This document shows positions 18,082 through 26,742 of a stretch of DNA of 64,000 nt, one piece after another. This stretch comes from JAMXLO01 sp963818775. GTDB lineage: Bacteria > Pseudomonadota > Alphaproteobacteria > Acetobacterales > Acetobacteraceae. Made by a program: the position numbers and the translations under genes. Position 1 is the first letter of the stretch. Each line of letters begins with the position of its first letter. The notes under the pieces are model-generated. The model was not told the DNA's origin. It saw only the letters and a list, made by a program, of their open reading frames with translations, and ran no database searches. The stretch is taken from positions 1 to 64,000 of the forward strand of contig CAWFUF010000008.1 of assembly GCA_963818775.1 (NCBI GenBank). Reading direction: 5' to 3'.

Positions 18082-19371
18082 ATGGCGAATGTCGCAGTTA
18101 TCGGCGCCCAATGGGGCGATGAGGGCAAGGGAAAAGTGGTGGACTGGCTGGCTAGCCGCGCCGACATCGTCGTGCGCTTCCAGGGCGGTCACAACGCCGG
18201 CCATACCTTGGTGGTGGGCAACGAGACTTACCGATTGTCGCTGCTGCCCTCGGGCCTGGTGCGCGGCAAGATCGGCATCATCGGCAATGGTGTCGTCGTC
18301 GATCCCGAGGCTCTGCTGGCCGAAATCGAGAAGGTGCGGACGCAAGGCATCGACGTGACACCGGCCTCGCTGCGGATCGCCGAGAACGCGACGCTGATCC
18401 TGCCGATGCACCCGGCGCTCGATCGGGCGCGCGAGGCGGCACGCGGCGACCGCAAGATCGGCACTACCGGACGTGGCATCGGGCCGGCCTACGAGGACAA
18501 GGCCGCGCGCCGAGCCATCCGGATCGCCGATCTGGCCGAGCCACAGACCCTGGACGACAAGCTTGACGAGTTGCTGCTCCATCACAATACGCTGCTGCAA
18601 GGCCTTGGCGCCGAGACATTTTCGAAGACGGATGTGCTGGCCCGATTGACCGCGCTGGCGCCGAAGGTGTTGCCGTTCTCCGAGCCTGTGTGGGAGCGAT
18701 TGGACGAGGCGCGGCGGGCCGGTCGTCGCATCCTGTTTGAGGGGGCACAAGCCGTGATGCTCGATGTCGATCACGGCACTTATCCATATGTCACCTCCAG
18801 CAACACCGTCGCGGCTACCGCCGCGTCCGGATCCGGGGTAGGGCCGGCAGCGGTCGGCTTCGTATTGGGCATTGCGAAGGCGTACAGCACGCGGGTCGGA
18901 TCTGGCCCGTTCCCTTCGGAATTGACCGACGCGACTGGGCAGCTGCTGGGGGATCGAGGCAACGAGTACGGCACGAACACCGGACGCCGTCGGCGCTGTG
19001 GCTGGTTCGACGCCGTGCTGGTGCGGCAGGCGGTCAAGGTAGGCGGCATCAATGGCCTCGCGCTCACCAAACTGGATGTGCTGGACGGACTGCCCGAGCT
19101 GAAGATCTGCACCGGCTATCGGATTCGCGGCGAGCGCTACCGATATCTGCCCGCTGCACCTGGTGCACAGGCTGCGGCGGAACCGGAATACGAGGTGATC
19201 GAGGGATGGACCGGCTCGTCGCGCGGCGCACGCTCCTGGGCGGACCTGCCTGCGCAGGCGGTGAAATATGTGCGACGGATTGAAGAGCTGGTCGAGGCTC
19301 CGGTCACACTGCTCTCCACCAGCCCGGAGCGTGACGACACGATCCTGATGAAGGATCCGTTCGAAGGATAA
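18082..19371 (+). CDS. purA: Adenylosuccinate synthetase
   Basis: Joins IMP and aspartate with GTP hydrolysis in AMP synthesis. The 429-residue protein begins with the signature GAQWGDEGKGKVVDWL and has GGHNAGHTLVV, the IMP-binding GTTGRGIGPAYEDK, and the GTP-specificity TKLDVLDGL segment. Length is standard. It lies directly downstream of hisZ and probably shares its transcript. Confidence 0.96.
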   Translation: MANVAVIGAQWGDEGKGKVVDWLASRADIVVRFQGGHNAGHTLVVGNETYRLSLLPSGLVRGKIGIIGNGVVVDPEALLAEIEKVRTQGIDVTPASLRIAENATLILPMHPALDRAREAARGDRKIGTTGRGIGPAYEDKAARRAIRIADLAEPQTLDDKLDELLLHHNTLLQGLGAETFSKTDVLARLTALAPKVLPFSEPVWERLDEARRAGRRILFEGAQAVMLDVDHGTYPYVTSSNTVAATAASGSGVGPAAVGFVLGIAKAYSTRVGSGPFPSELTDATGQLLGDRGNEYGTNTGRRRRCGWFDAVLVRQAVKVGGINGLALTKLDVLDGLPELKICTGYRIRGERYRYLPAAPGAQAAAEPEYEVIEGWTGSSRGARSWADLPAQAVKYVRRIEELVEAPVTLLSTSPERDDTILMKDPFEG

Positions 19372-19444
19372 CTTCGCTTCGGCGCGCCCATCGATCGCTA
19401 ACGATCACCGATCCTCAACCTTTGTCACCAAGGATGGCCCGGAG

Positions 19445-21412
19445 ATGGCCAGTCCTGACGCAACTCGAACTGACGGCACTCTGGTCGCCAACCAATATCA
19501 GGTTGACCCCAACAGGAAGCTGCCTCCTGTGAGCGGTTTGGCCGCATTCGGTGCAATCGATCGTCTCACCGGCCGAACGGATCTGATAGCAATCCAGCTT
19601 AGTCGCCGGTGGCCGCCGCGCTCGCGCGCCCTTCAGGCGCTCGCAGCACCAATCGAGGGCCTGCTGACGCCCATTGCCTACGGACCCGTTGGGGGCGCCT
19701 GCTACTCGATCTGTGCCGCACCACCAGGGCCAAGTTTGCAGAGCCGATCGCGCCCCTGGCCTGAACCGGAGCTGCTGGATTGCGTGCTTCGCCCTGCTGC
19801 CCACGTACTTGAGCATCTGCAAGGGCGGGGCATCACTCATCGCGGCATCCGGCTCGACAATGTGTTTCAGAGCGCACCGGGCCAACCGGTCCTCCTCGGC
19901 CCCGCCTGGGAAACGCCACCGGCGATGGCTCAGCCAGCGCTGTTCGAACCACCCTATTCGGCGATGTGCCTGCCAGCAGGGCGCGGTGACGGCAGCATCG
20001 CCGATGATGTATATGCGCTTGGCGTGCTGTTGCTGTGTCTGGCACTCGGGCGTGCGCCGCTTGCGGAGTTGGACGACGCGACGATCCTGCGCCGCAAGCT
20101 GGAGCTGGGCACATACGCTGCGCTGGCGCGGGATGACCGCCTGCCCCCGATCATCGGCGATCTGGTTCGCGGCATGCTGGCGGAGGATCCTGAGCATCGG
20201 CCGACACCGACATTGTTGCTCGATCCGGCAAGCGCGCGGGGGCGTCGGGTTGCCGCTCGGCCGCCACGGCGGGCGCAGCGGCCGATCATCATGGCGGGCA
20301 ACGAGGTCTGGAATGCACGGTCGCTGGCCTACGCGCTTGCCGAAGAGCCCGAGCCGGGTGTGAGCGCTGTGCGGAGCGGTGCCGTCGAACAATGGCTCCG
20401 CCGCGTATTGGGTGACTCCACGCTCGCGACCCGGGTGGAAGAGTTGGTGCGTCACCGGAGCCTGGACACCTTGCCGGATGACGACGGGGGCGAGGCGGGG
20501 TTGGTAATGCGCTCGATCGCATTGCTCGATCCGCTTGCGCCACTTTGCTGGCGCGGGGTGGCACTCTGGCCGGACGGAATAGGCACGGCACTCGCCGCTG
20601 CCCAAGGCAACGAGCCCGATCTGACCTTGCGATTGCAGGAAATCGTCACCCGTGAGGAGGCCAGCAACTGGGGGGCGTTACGGCCCGATCGATGCGATCT
20701 CGCCGTGCTGCGCGTCGAGGCTCGTCAGCACCACGGTTGGCTGCATCGGCAAGGTCAGGGCGGCGGAACGCCGTGTCTGACATATCTGCTCAATCCGCTC
20801 ATGCCGTGCGCCAGTCCGCTGATGGGCGATAGTTGGGTCGCGCAGCTAGCGGACCTGCTGCCGGCCTTGGAGACAACTGCAGCAAAGATCGATCGCCAGC
20901 ACTCCGAACCGGTGGATCCGCATATTACGGCCTTCATCTCTGCTCGCCTGGAAAGGCGCATGGACCTCGAAACGAGTGCAGTTGAGGGCGGCCATGCTGC
21001 GGCGGTCTGCCTTGCACAACTTCGGATGCTGGCACAGTTGCAGTCACGGTTGCACCCAAGACCGCTGCCGGCGATCGCCGCCTGGTTGGCCGCGAGGGCG
21101 GGACCGGTGCTGGCAACCTGGCACAACCGCGAACGCCGTTCCGGTCTGGAGGAGCAGTTGCAGAGGCTGATGTCGGCCGGCTTTCTGGCACCGATGTTGC
21201 AGCTGCTCGAAGATCCCGCCGGACGCAATTCCGACACCAGGGAAGCGAATCAAGCCGCGCGGGAGCTTGTGCGAATCGACCATGAACTGGCGCAGATCGC
21301 CAGCGGCGCACAACAACGAGCAGCCGCAGCGGCGCGAGTCGGACAGGAGATCGCGGCGGGATTCGGCCTTACCGCGCTTGCCACCGCCCTCGCGGTGGCG
21401 GCGCTGGGCTGA
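19445..21412 (+). CDS. Kinase-like (pseudokinase) protein with C-terminal membrane segment
   Basis: A 655-residue protein whose first 250 residues follow a eukaryotic-type Ser/Thr kinase fold but lack the catalytic residues. The VAIK-like strand reads IAIQL (Gln51 in place of Lys). The HRD loop reads HRGIRLDNV (Gly134 in place of Asp). The DFG position reads LGP (151-153). Structural landmarks remain: DDVYALGVLLLC and EDPEHRPTP. The remaining 400 residues match nothing I recognise, and the C-terminus ends in a short hydrophobic stretch. It is probably a scaffold or sensor. A small membrane protein gene follows after 12 bases and is likely co-transcribed. I cannot assign a function. Confidence 0.7.
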   Translation: MASPDATRTDGTLVANQYQVDPNRKLPPVSGLAAFGAIDRLTGRTDLIAIQLSRRWPPRSRALQALAAPIEGLLTPIAYGPVGGACYSICAAPPGPSLQSRSRPWPEPELLDCVLRPAAHVLEHLQGRGITHRGIRLDNVFQSAPGQPVLLGPAWETPPAMAQPALFEPPYSAMCLPAGRGDGSIADDVYALGVLLLCLALGRAPLAELDDATILRRKLELGTYAALARDDRLPPIIGDLVRGMLAEDPEHRPTPTLLLDPASARGRRVAARPPRRAQRPIIMAGNEVWNARSLAYALAEEPEPGVSAVRSGAVEQWLRRVLGDSTLATRVEELVRHRSLDTLPDDDGGEAGLVMRSIALLDPLAPLCWRGVALWPDGIGTALAAAQGNEPDLTLRLQEIVTREEASNWGALRPDRCDLAVLRVEARQHHGWLHRQGQGGGTPCLTYLLNPLMPCASPLMGDSWVAQLADLLPALETTAAKIDRQHSEPVDPHITAFISARLERRMDLETSAVEGGHAAAVCLAQLRMLAQLQSRLHPRPLPAIAAWLAARAGPVLATWHNRERRSGLEEQLQRLMSAGFLAPMLQLLEDPAGRNSDTREANQAARELVRIDHELAQIASGAQQRAAAAARVGQEIAAGFGLTALATALAVAALG

Positions 21413-21424
21413 CGTGAGCTGGCG

Positions 21425-21901
21425 ATGGCCAAGCAGAAGACTACTCCGCCCCCCGGTACCAAGCCGCAACCGAGGCAGCATTCGCTGGTCTGGGTACAGG
21501 GCCTGTTGTGTGGCGCCATGGCGACGCTGGCAACACCGACAGCGCTGCTTCTCGGCGTTCTGCTCGGCCCGGCACTTCTGGCGATCCTATTGGACCACGA
21601 GCCGGGCCGACCGCGCGCCCGCAGCATTGCGCTATGCAGCATGGCGGCATCGATCGATCCGTTGCGGACGCTATGGACGGTCGGGCACACCATTGCCACC
21701 GCGACGGCGCTGCTGAGCAACGTTCGGGTGGTGGGAATCGCGTGGAGTGCAGCCGCGGCGGGCTGGTTGCTTGCCGAGATCATACCGATCGGGGTGCGAG
21801 CGGCGCTCGAGGGAGTGAGCGTCGCCCGCGCGTCCCGGCTGAACGCCGAGCGCGCGAAACTGGTCGAGACCTGGGGCTTGGATGCGCCCCAGGACGATTA
21901 G
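21425..21901 (+). CDS. Small membrane protein paired with the pseudokinase
   Basis: A 158-residue protein with a Pro/Lys-rich N-terminus. Two or three hydrophobic helices are visible (about 22-60, with PTALLLGVLLGPALLAILL; 90-100; 104-125, with AWSAAAAGWLLAEIIPIGV). The C-terminal tail is cytoplasmic-looking and charged. No family is recognised. It lies 12 bases after the pseudokinase gene and its stop overlaps the rpoH stop by 4 bases on the opposite strand. Partnership with the pseudokinase at the inner membrane is an inference from gene order. Confidence 0.6.
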   Translation: MAKQKTTPPPGTKPQPRQHSLVWVQGLLCGAMATLATPTALLLGVLLGPALLAILLDHEPGRPRARSIALCSMAASIDPLRTLWTVGHTIATATALLSNVRVVGIAWSAAAAGWLLAEIIPIGVRAALEGVSVARASRLNAERAKLVETWGLDAPQDD

Positions 21902-22827
21902 TGGTCAGCCGCTGGCCGACCTGATGCCTGACGCGCCGCAACAGCCGAGTGCGATTGCAGCCGGCGCTCCGCGATCTGTGCCTTCATCGCCTTTTGCAGC
22001 TTCTCGAATGCACGGACCTCGATCTGCCGTACCCGCTCACGCGAGATGCCGTACTGCTGCGACAGCTCCTCAAGAGTGGTCGGATTGTCCTTGAGGCGCC
22101 GCTCGATCAGGATGTGCCGCTCGCGCTCGTTCAATGTCTTGAGCGCGCTCGACAGCAGAGCCTTGCGTCCCGACAGCTCCTCGCGGTCGGCATAAGACGA
22201 CTCCTGGCTTTCGGTCTCATCGACCAGCCAGTCCTGCCATTCGCCCTCGCTGTCCTGGCGCACCGTGGCGTTCAGACTGTGGTCCGGCGCAGCAAGCCGA
22301 CGGTTCATGCTGACCACATCCTGCTCAGGCACGTCCAGCATCCGCGCGATCTTCGCCACCTGCTCGGGCTGCAGGTCGCCGTCGTCGATCGCCTGCATCT
22401 GGCCCTTAAGCCGGCGCAGGTTGAAGAACAGCTTCTTCTGCGCCGCGGTGGTGCCCATCTTCACCAGCGACCAGCTATGCAGGATGTATTCCTGGATCGC
22501 CGCGCGGATCCACCACATCGCGTAGGTAGCGAGGCGGAACCCGCGGTCCGGATCGAACCGCTTGACCGCCTGCATCATGCCGACATTGCCCTCGGAGATC
22601 AGCTCCCCGACCGGCAGGCCGTAGCCGCGATATCCCATGGCGATCTTTGCCACGAGCCTCAGATGTGATGTGACAAGCTTGTGTGCCGCTTCCATATCCT
22701 CATGGTCGCGCCAGCGTTTGGAGAGAGCGAGCTCCTCCTCCGGCGAGAGCATAGGGAACTTGCGGATCTCCTGAAGATACCTTGAGAGGTTGCCCTCAGG
22801 AGCGACGTTAATGACGGCAGAGGCCAA
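21898..22827 (-). CDS. rpoH: RNA polymerase heat-shock sigma factor (sigma-32)
   Basis: A 309-residue sigma-70-family factor. It has region 2 (LVAKIAMGYRGYGLPVGELI, then GMMQAVKRFDPDRGFRLATY and MWWIRAAIQEYI), an RpoH-box-like QKKLFFNLRRLKG, and region 4 (LNERERHILIERRL, with HTH YGISRERVRQIEVRAFEKL). It directs heat-shock gene transcription. The start is TTG at 22827, supported by AAAGGAGCC 7-8 bases upstream; no better in-frame start exists. A 26-codon frame overlaps its start, and a strong promoter lies about 180 bases upstream, leaving a long leader. Confidence 0.95.
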   Translation of the reverse strand: MASAVINVAPEGNLSRYLQEIRKFPMLSPEEELALSKRWRDHEDMEAAHKLVTSHLRLVAKIAMGYRGYGLPVGELISEGNVGMMQAVKRFDPDRGFRLATYAMWWIRAAIQEYILHSWSLVKMGTTAAQKKLFFNLRRLKGQMQAIDDGDLQPEQVAKIARMLDVPEQDVVSMNRRLAAPDHSLNATVRQDSEGEWQDWLVDETESQESSYADREELSGRKALLSSALKTLNERERHILIERRLKDNPTTLEELSQQYGISRERVRQIEVRAFEKLQKAMKAQIAERRLQSHSAVAARQASGRPAADH

Positions 22828-22888
22828 GGGAAGGCTCCTTTCGTCGTGCCTGCTTCTTGCCCATTTCGGCGCAAGAGTAAGGCCTCAT
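22808..22888 (-). CDS. Possible short upstream ORF overlapping the rpoH start
   Basis: A 26-codon frame starting ATG at 22888 (MRPYSCAEMGKKQARRKE, then PSLGLCRH) ends inside rpoH, 18 bases past its TTG start. It uses a different frame. No strong ribosome binding site precedes it. It could couple translation to rpoH or be chance. Confidence 0.25.
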   Translation of the reverse strand: MRPYSCAEMGKKQARRKEPSLGLCRH

Positions 22889-23010
22889 TGTGACTGAACC
22901 AGTCATGGGTGCGGGAGGGACATCACGTCCCGGATATCCACCCCATCCTGGCGGCGGCGATTCCGGACGTCCCCGCCGATACAAAACACCCTTTCGTATC
23001 AGCCTGGGTC

Positions 23011-23039
23011 GTATACCGGACCGCATTGGTCCTGTCAAG
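23011..23039 (-). promoter_or_regulatory. rpoH: Sigma-70-type promoter of rpoH
   Basis: On the minus strand TTGACA (23034-23039) and TATACG (23011-23016) are separated by exactly 17 bases, close to the housekeeping consensus. It lies between rluD and rpoH, about 185 bases upstream of the rpoH start. Confidence 0.7.
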
Positions 23040-23053
23040 AATTCTGACCTATA

Positions 23054-24055
23054 TCAGCCCTGCGTTGGCCGCAGTTCACAACCGAGTGCGTCGATCAGCC
23101 GCAGCATGTCGGCGGGCGGCTCAGTGGAGAAGCTCAATGCCGCTCCGGTGCGTGGGTGGGCGAACCCGAGCCGGGCCGCATGCAGCGCCTGGCGGGGGAA
23201 GTCCAGAAGCTTGAGGCGGACCGGCTCGGGCAGCGTGCTGGCGGCTGCAGGCACGCGACGCAGGTAGAGCGGGTCTCCGACCACCGGGTTGCCGCGGGCG
23301 GCGAGGTGCACACGAATCTGATGCGTCCGCCCGGTGGCGAGCCGACATTCCAACTGGGTGACCGCGCCGTGCCAGGTGCGCAGTGTGCGGTAACGGGTGA
23401 GGGAGGGCTTGCCGCCGTGGGTGAGGACCGCCATCCGCTTGCGATCGCGCCTGTCGCGACCGATGGCACCCTCGATTTCGCCGGAAAGCGGGTTGGGCAG
23501 GCCCCACACCAGTGCAAGATAGGCGCGGTCGAGGTTGCGGGCGGCGAAGGCCGCGGTCAGGACGGTGTTGGCGAGTTGGGTTTTGGCCACCACCATGACG
23601 CCGGATGTATTCTTGTCCAGCCGATGTACGATGCCGGGCCGACGTTCACCGCCGATACCCGTGAGCTGATCGCCACAGTGCGCCAGCAGGGCGTTGACCA
23701 GCGTGCCGTCCTCGTTGCCCGGAGCGGGATGCACGACGAGGCCGGCCGGTTTGTCAAGCACGATCAGGTCGGCGTCCTCGTAGAGGATCGTGAACGGGAT
23801 TGCCTGCGGCTGAGGTGTGGCGGGCGCCGGTGCGGGCAGATCAAGCTGGTAGGTGGCTCCGGGCCGCACTGGCTCGGCTGGCTCATCGAGCAGGCGACCA
23901 TCGCCCCGGACATATCCCTGCTCGATCAGTGACTTGACGCGCGACCGCGACAACGTCCCGATGGCGTCGGCCAGGAATCGATCGAGCCGCTGGCCTCGTG
24001 CTGCCGGTTCGGCGATGGTGGTGAACGGGGCTGCACGCGGCGCGCGGTCTTGCAT
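23054..24055 (-). CDS. rluD: 23S rRNA pseudouridine synthase, RluD type
   Basis: Isomerises uridines in the 23S rRNA helix 69 region. The 333-residue protein has an N-terminal S4 domain (about 15-80, RLDRFLADAIGTLSRSRVK). The catalytic domain carries VHRLDKNTSGVMVVAK (the aspartate is catalytic), YLALVWG and ATGRTHQIRVHLA. ATG at 24055 is chosen because everything upstream in frame is not family-like and covers a tRNA gene. It is divergent from the DUF6476 gene, 51 bases away. Confidence 0.92.
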   Translation of the reverse strand: MQDRAPRAAPFTTIAEPAARGQRLDRFLADAIGTLSRSRVKSLIEQGYVRGDGRLLDEPAEPVRPGATYQLDLPAPAPATPQPQAIPFTILYEDADLIVLDKPAGLVVHPAPGNEDGTLVNALLAHCGDQLTGIGGERRPGIVHRLDKNTSGVMVVAKTQLANTVLTAAFAARNLDRAYLALVWGLPNPLSGEIEGAIGRDRRDRKRMAVLTHGGKPSLTRYRTLRTWHGAVTQLECRLATGRTHQIRVHLAARGNPVVGDPLYLRRVPAAASTLPEPVRLKLLDFPRQALHAARLGFAHPRTGAALSFSTEPPADMLRLIDALGCELRPTQG

Positions 24056-24106
24056 GCGGGCAGCGGATAACGCGATTGGTGCTGGCAGGGAAGCGGCGAG
24101 GCCGGC

Positions 24107-24388
24107 ATGCGGATCCTGAAAGTCCTGACCATTGCCATGGGCGTGCTGATAGTTGTGGCAACAACTGTGCTCGTGGTGCTGATCGCGCGGCGGATTGGCG
24201 GAGGTGTTGGTCCACCGGCTTCGATTGAGGTGCTGCTGGACGAGCCATCGGGCACACGGATTGCGGCGATCGCTTCGGCGGGGGATCGGCTGGCAGTGCA
24301 GTTGCAGGGTGGAGGCCCGGATCGTGTGCTGCTCGTCGATCCGCGCAGCGGCAGTGTTGCGGGGCGGATTGCATTGCGTGCGCCGTGA
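24107..24388 (+). CDS. DUF6476-like small membrane-anchored protein
   Basis: A 93-residue protein with one N-terminal transmembrane helix (about 5-28, VLTIAMGVLIVVATTVLVVL). A small periplasmic domain resembles a single beta-propeller blade (RIAAIASAGDRLAVQL ... VLLVDPRSGSVAGRIAL). This matches the DUF6476 type found next to rluD in alphaproteobacteria. Function is unknown. Confidence 0.65.
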   Translation: MRILKVLTIAMGVLIVVATTVLVVLIARRIGGGVGPPASIEVLLDEPSGTRIAAIASAGDRLAVQLQGGGPDRVLLVDPRSGSVAGRIALRAP

Positions 24389-24439
24389 GCCGGGTTGAAC
24401 TTGCTCGCGGGCTGCCCTAGAAGGCGCGGCCGGACCGAT

Positions 24440-24515
24440 GTCCCCTTCGTCTAGAGGCCCAGGACACCGCCCTCTCACGGCGGCAACGCGGGTTCGAATC
24501 CCGCAGGGGACGCCA
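24440..24515 (+). tRNA. tRNA-Glu (CTC anticodon)
   Basis: A full cloverleaf is visible. The acceptor stem GTCCCC pairs with GGGGAC, the D-arm contains CTAGAGGCC, and the anticodon stem CCGCC/GGCGG encloses the loop CTCTCAC with CTC at 24474-24476. The T-arm is GCGGGTTCGAATCCCGC. CCA is encoded (24513-24515). Confidence 0.95.
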
Positions 24516-24832
24516 AGGGATTTCAGAGAGTTATGGTTTAATGCAGACGCGCGGTAACACCCGAGCGCGTCTCGGCTCAAGGTGGAAACTGTGGATTGGC
24601 ACGTGTAAGACTGCTGTCCACTGGATTCGCCTGAGCCGTCGGCTTGGGATAGCGCGCGAGTGGCCAACGGACGCTCTCGACCCCCACCCCCACCCCAAGT
24701 TGCCCGGGGTCTTCACTTGGACGGGTCCTTTCGTTCTCCGCGTAAGCGTGACTGGCGGATCTTTTTTCTGCCCCGCGATCTATCCGATGACCGGTATTGT
24801 GCTAAAAGCAACGGGGATGGGAGGGTTCAGTC
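24516..24832. other. Spacer downstream of tRNA-Glu
   Basis: No supported gene in these 317 bases. A 102-codon open frame covers most of it but has no recognisable motif and would overlap the next gene. The last 30 bases carry GGGAGGG, the ribosome binding site of the repeat protein. A tRNA-flanking stretch of this kind is a usual integration site, but no attachment repeat was found. Confidence 0.4.
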
Positions 24833-25183
24833 ATGAATCTGTGGTCTAACCAATCGCTTGCCGCGCTGTTGCTGGCTTCGACCCTTGCGACACCGGCGAT
24901 TGCAGCAGCGCCGTATACAGGCTGCCCGGCGGGTTATCATCGTGCCGAGGCCGAGGGCGGCGGCGTAGGATCGGTCAACGCACAGACCCGCAAGGCCGGA
25001 GAAGCTGGCGGCGTAGGATCGGTAAACGCTCAGACCCGGAAAGCGGGCGAAGCTGGCGGCGTCGGATCGGTCAATGCCCAGACCAGCAAGGCCGAGTCCG
25101 AGGGCGGCGGCGTGGGGTCGGTCAACGCCCAAACTCGTAAGGCGGAGGCCCTGGCTCAGATGCCCTGCGTCGAAAACAAGTAG
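24833..25183 (+). CDS. Secreted tandem-repeat protein, unknown function
   Basis: A 116-residue protein. The first 25 residues are a clear signal peptide (LAALLLASTLATPAIAAA). The mature part begins PYTGCPAGYHRAEAEG, then has four near-identical repeats of 16-17 residues with core GGVGSVNAQTRKA, and ends with a lone cysteine (MPCVENK). The two mature-region cysteines bracket the repeats and could form a disulphide. The protein is small, polar and probably periplasmic or surface-exposed. ATG at 24833 has GGGAGGG upstream. I do not recognise the family. Confidence 0.7.
   Translation: MNLWSNQSLAALLLASTLATPAIAAAPYTGCPAGYHRAEAEGGGVGSVNAQTRKAGEAGGVGSVNAQTRKAGEAGGVGSVNAQTSKAESEGGGVGSVNAQTRKAEALAQMPCVENK
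24959..25150 (+). repeat. Four tandem 48-51 bp coding repeats
   Basis: Units start at 24959, 25007, 25055 and 25106, each opening with GGCGGCGT and encoding the GGVGSVNAQ core. Spacings are 48, 48 and 51 bases, so one extra codon entered before the last unit. High identity between units suggests recent duplication or gene conversion. Confidence 0.85.
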
Positions 25184-25480
25184 CGACGGTCTGCTGCCGC
25201 CGCAGCCATGCCACGTGCTGCCGGCGACGGTTGCGCTACCCCTGATCACGCAAGCCTGGATCGTCTGATCTCGCCGGTGCCGTTGCCTTCCTTGGGAGCG
25301 GCAGATCCGATACCGGCAGCACGCAAAGCCCCAACCACGGCGCGATCTCTCTCCTCGTTTCCCGGCCTCGCTTGCGGTGAGCCGGGAATATCTGCTTTTG
25401 CCCCGACCCTAGCTCTTTCGGTACCAAGGGTTAAGCGGACCTAGGCGTCGCCGGAGCAGCGAGACAGTGGCCCCACAACT

Positions 25481-25825
25481 ATGCCCCTTGCTGTACGGGG
25501 CGGATATGGGGGCGGCCATCGCGCTTTTGGTGGGGATGTGAGGCGGGATGAACGATGCTGGACATGGCGAGCAGCAACCTACTGGAACCAGTTGGTTCTA
25601 GTGAAGGTAGTAGCCTGCTATGTGCGCCGCTACCGTGACGAGCAAGGTAGGTGGATCAACTGGATCGGCATATTCAAGGCGGTGGTGACGAGCAGCACCA
25701 TCGGCGCATGGGCGATCTGGAAGGACTATGCCTTTGTGTGGGCGGTCCTTTTCGGTGTCGCGCAACTTCTAGACGCCGCAAAAGACTACATCCCGCAGAC
25801 CAAGCACCGCCGGAGCGCGGTTTGA
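25481..25825 (+). CDS. Hypothetical two-helix membrane protein
   Basis: A 114-codon frame. From about residue 45 it reads like a real protein: a charged segment YVRRYRDEQGRWINWIG, two hydrophobic helices (IFKAVVTSSTIGAWAIW and YAFVWAVLFGVAQLLDA), then AKDYIPQTKHRR. The N-terminal 40 residues look non-coding, and the true start may be a GTG near 25600. A second frame after the stop (to 25934, MERWRTLAKLLNETETKHFP) looks like the missing C-terminus, so the gene may be frameshifted. It resembles small two-helix proteins of phage or plasmid origin; no function is claimed. Confidence 0.4.
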   Translation: MPLAVRGGYGGGHRAFGGDVRRDERCWTWRAATYWNQLVLVKVVACYVRRYRDEQGRWINWIGIFKAVVTSSTIGAWAIWKDYAFVWAVLFGVAQLLDAAKDYIPQTKHRRSAV

Positions 25826-26196
25826 ATGGCATTCCATTTTCATAGGCCGCTACGCGGCGGCCGAGATCATGGAACGCTGGAGGACGCTGGCGAAGCTCCT
25901 GAACGAGACGGAGACAAAACATTTCCCTGACTAGAGCCAGCGCCTAGCGCTGCACCCGTAGGCACGAAGCCGTCTCTGCCCGCACCGGCGGCTTAATGTG
26001 GCGGGGGCTTGACTCTCTGAAGCCGTGACGCGCGCTCCCGGCGGCATCATTGCAGCGTTGCGCGCGATCTGCGCGCTGGTCCTGTGACGGCCTCCTATGG
26101 GGAGCCCTGTGCAGGTTGACCGGGTGCGCCACCTGATCACCTCGACACTCGGGTGGGAGGAAATGCCCAGTCGCGCGAACCTGTCTCATTCACCGA

Positions 26197-26528
26197 TCAA
26201 CCGCGTGACTTCCCGTCAATCGCGATCACGCCCTGCGACGCCCATGGCATCTTGCATGAAGCGCAGGAAACACCCGTGGAACTGCGCCGGATCGAGCAGC
26301 CGGAACACCCGGCTGAACGTGTCGTGGCTCGGAACACCGTGGCGAAGCCGTAGAAGTTGCCGCAGGAACGCCGCCTTGGCGCGGCCAAACACCGCCATGT
26401 CCGAGCAGTCCTCGCCGCCGCACAACATGGTACAGAAGCCGATCACCGGGATATCGTGCAGATCGTGCGGTGTATTGACCTCACGCGGGACCCTCCAACG
26501 CGGCAAAGCAGGCCGCAAACCTCTCCAT
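26197..26528 (-). pseudogene. ISAs1-family transposase remnant
   Basis: The start ATG at 26528 opens MERFAACFAALEGP. A shift of frame leads into REVNTPHDLHDIPVIGFCTM, then DCSDMAVFGRAKAAFLRQ and HGVPSHDTFSRVFRLLDP. A second shift gives GVIAIDGKSRG before a stop. These are the N-terminal domain and the first catalytic strand of ISAs1 (H-repeat) transposases. Two frameshifts and loss of the C-terminal two thirds make it dead. Confidence 0.75.
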
Positions 26529-26742
26529 GGAACCCCCACGCAGCAGAATTCCATGGTTCGAACTCGACACCATGCTGCGCCGCAACCCTCCGTACCCCGA
26601 CAAATGTCAAATGCGATTCCCCTACCGTCCACACATGGTGCCGAGGCCAACGATCGGGTCGAGCCCGGTGGCGATGGCCTACACGGCAAGTGGCGATCAG
26701 GGCGGGTAGGACGACGGAGCCAAACTGCTGACAGGCCGAGCG

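Noticed and set aside
23054..24667. Extension of rluD upstream to 24667
   Set aside because: It would run through the tRNA-Glu gene and the DUF6476 gene; the extra residues are not family-like.
24959..25150. CRISPR array
   Set aside because: The direct repeats have no unique spacers and encode a protein repeat in frame.
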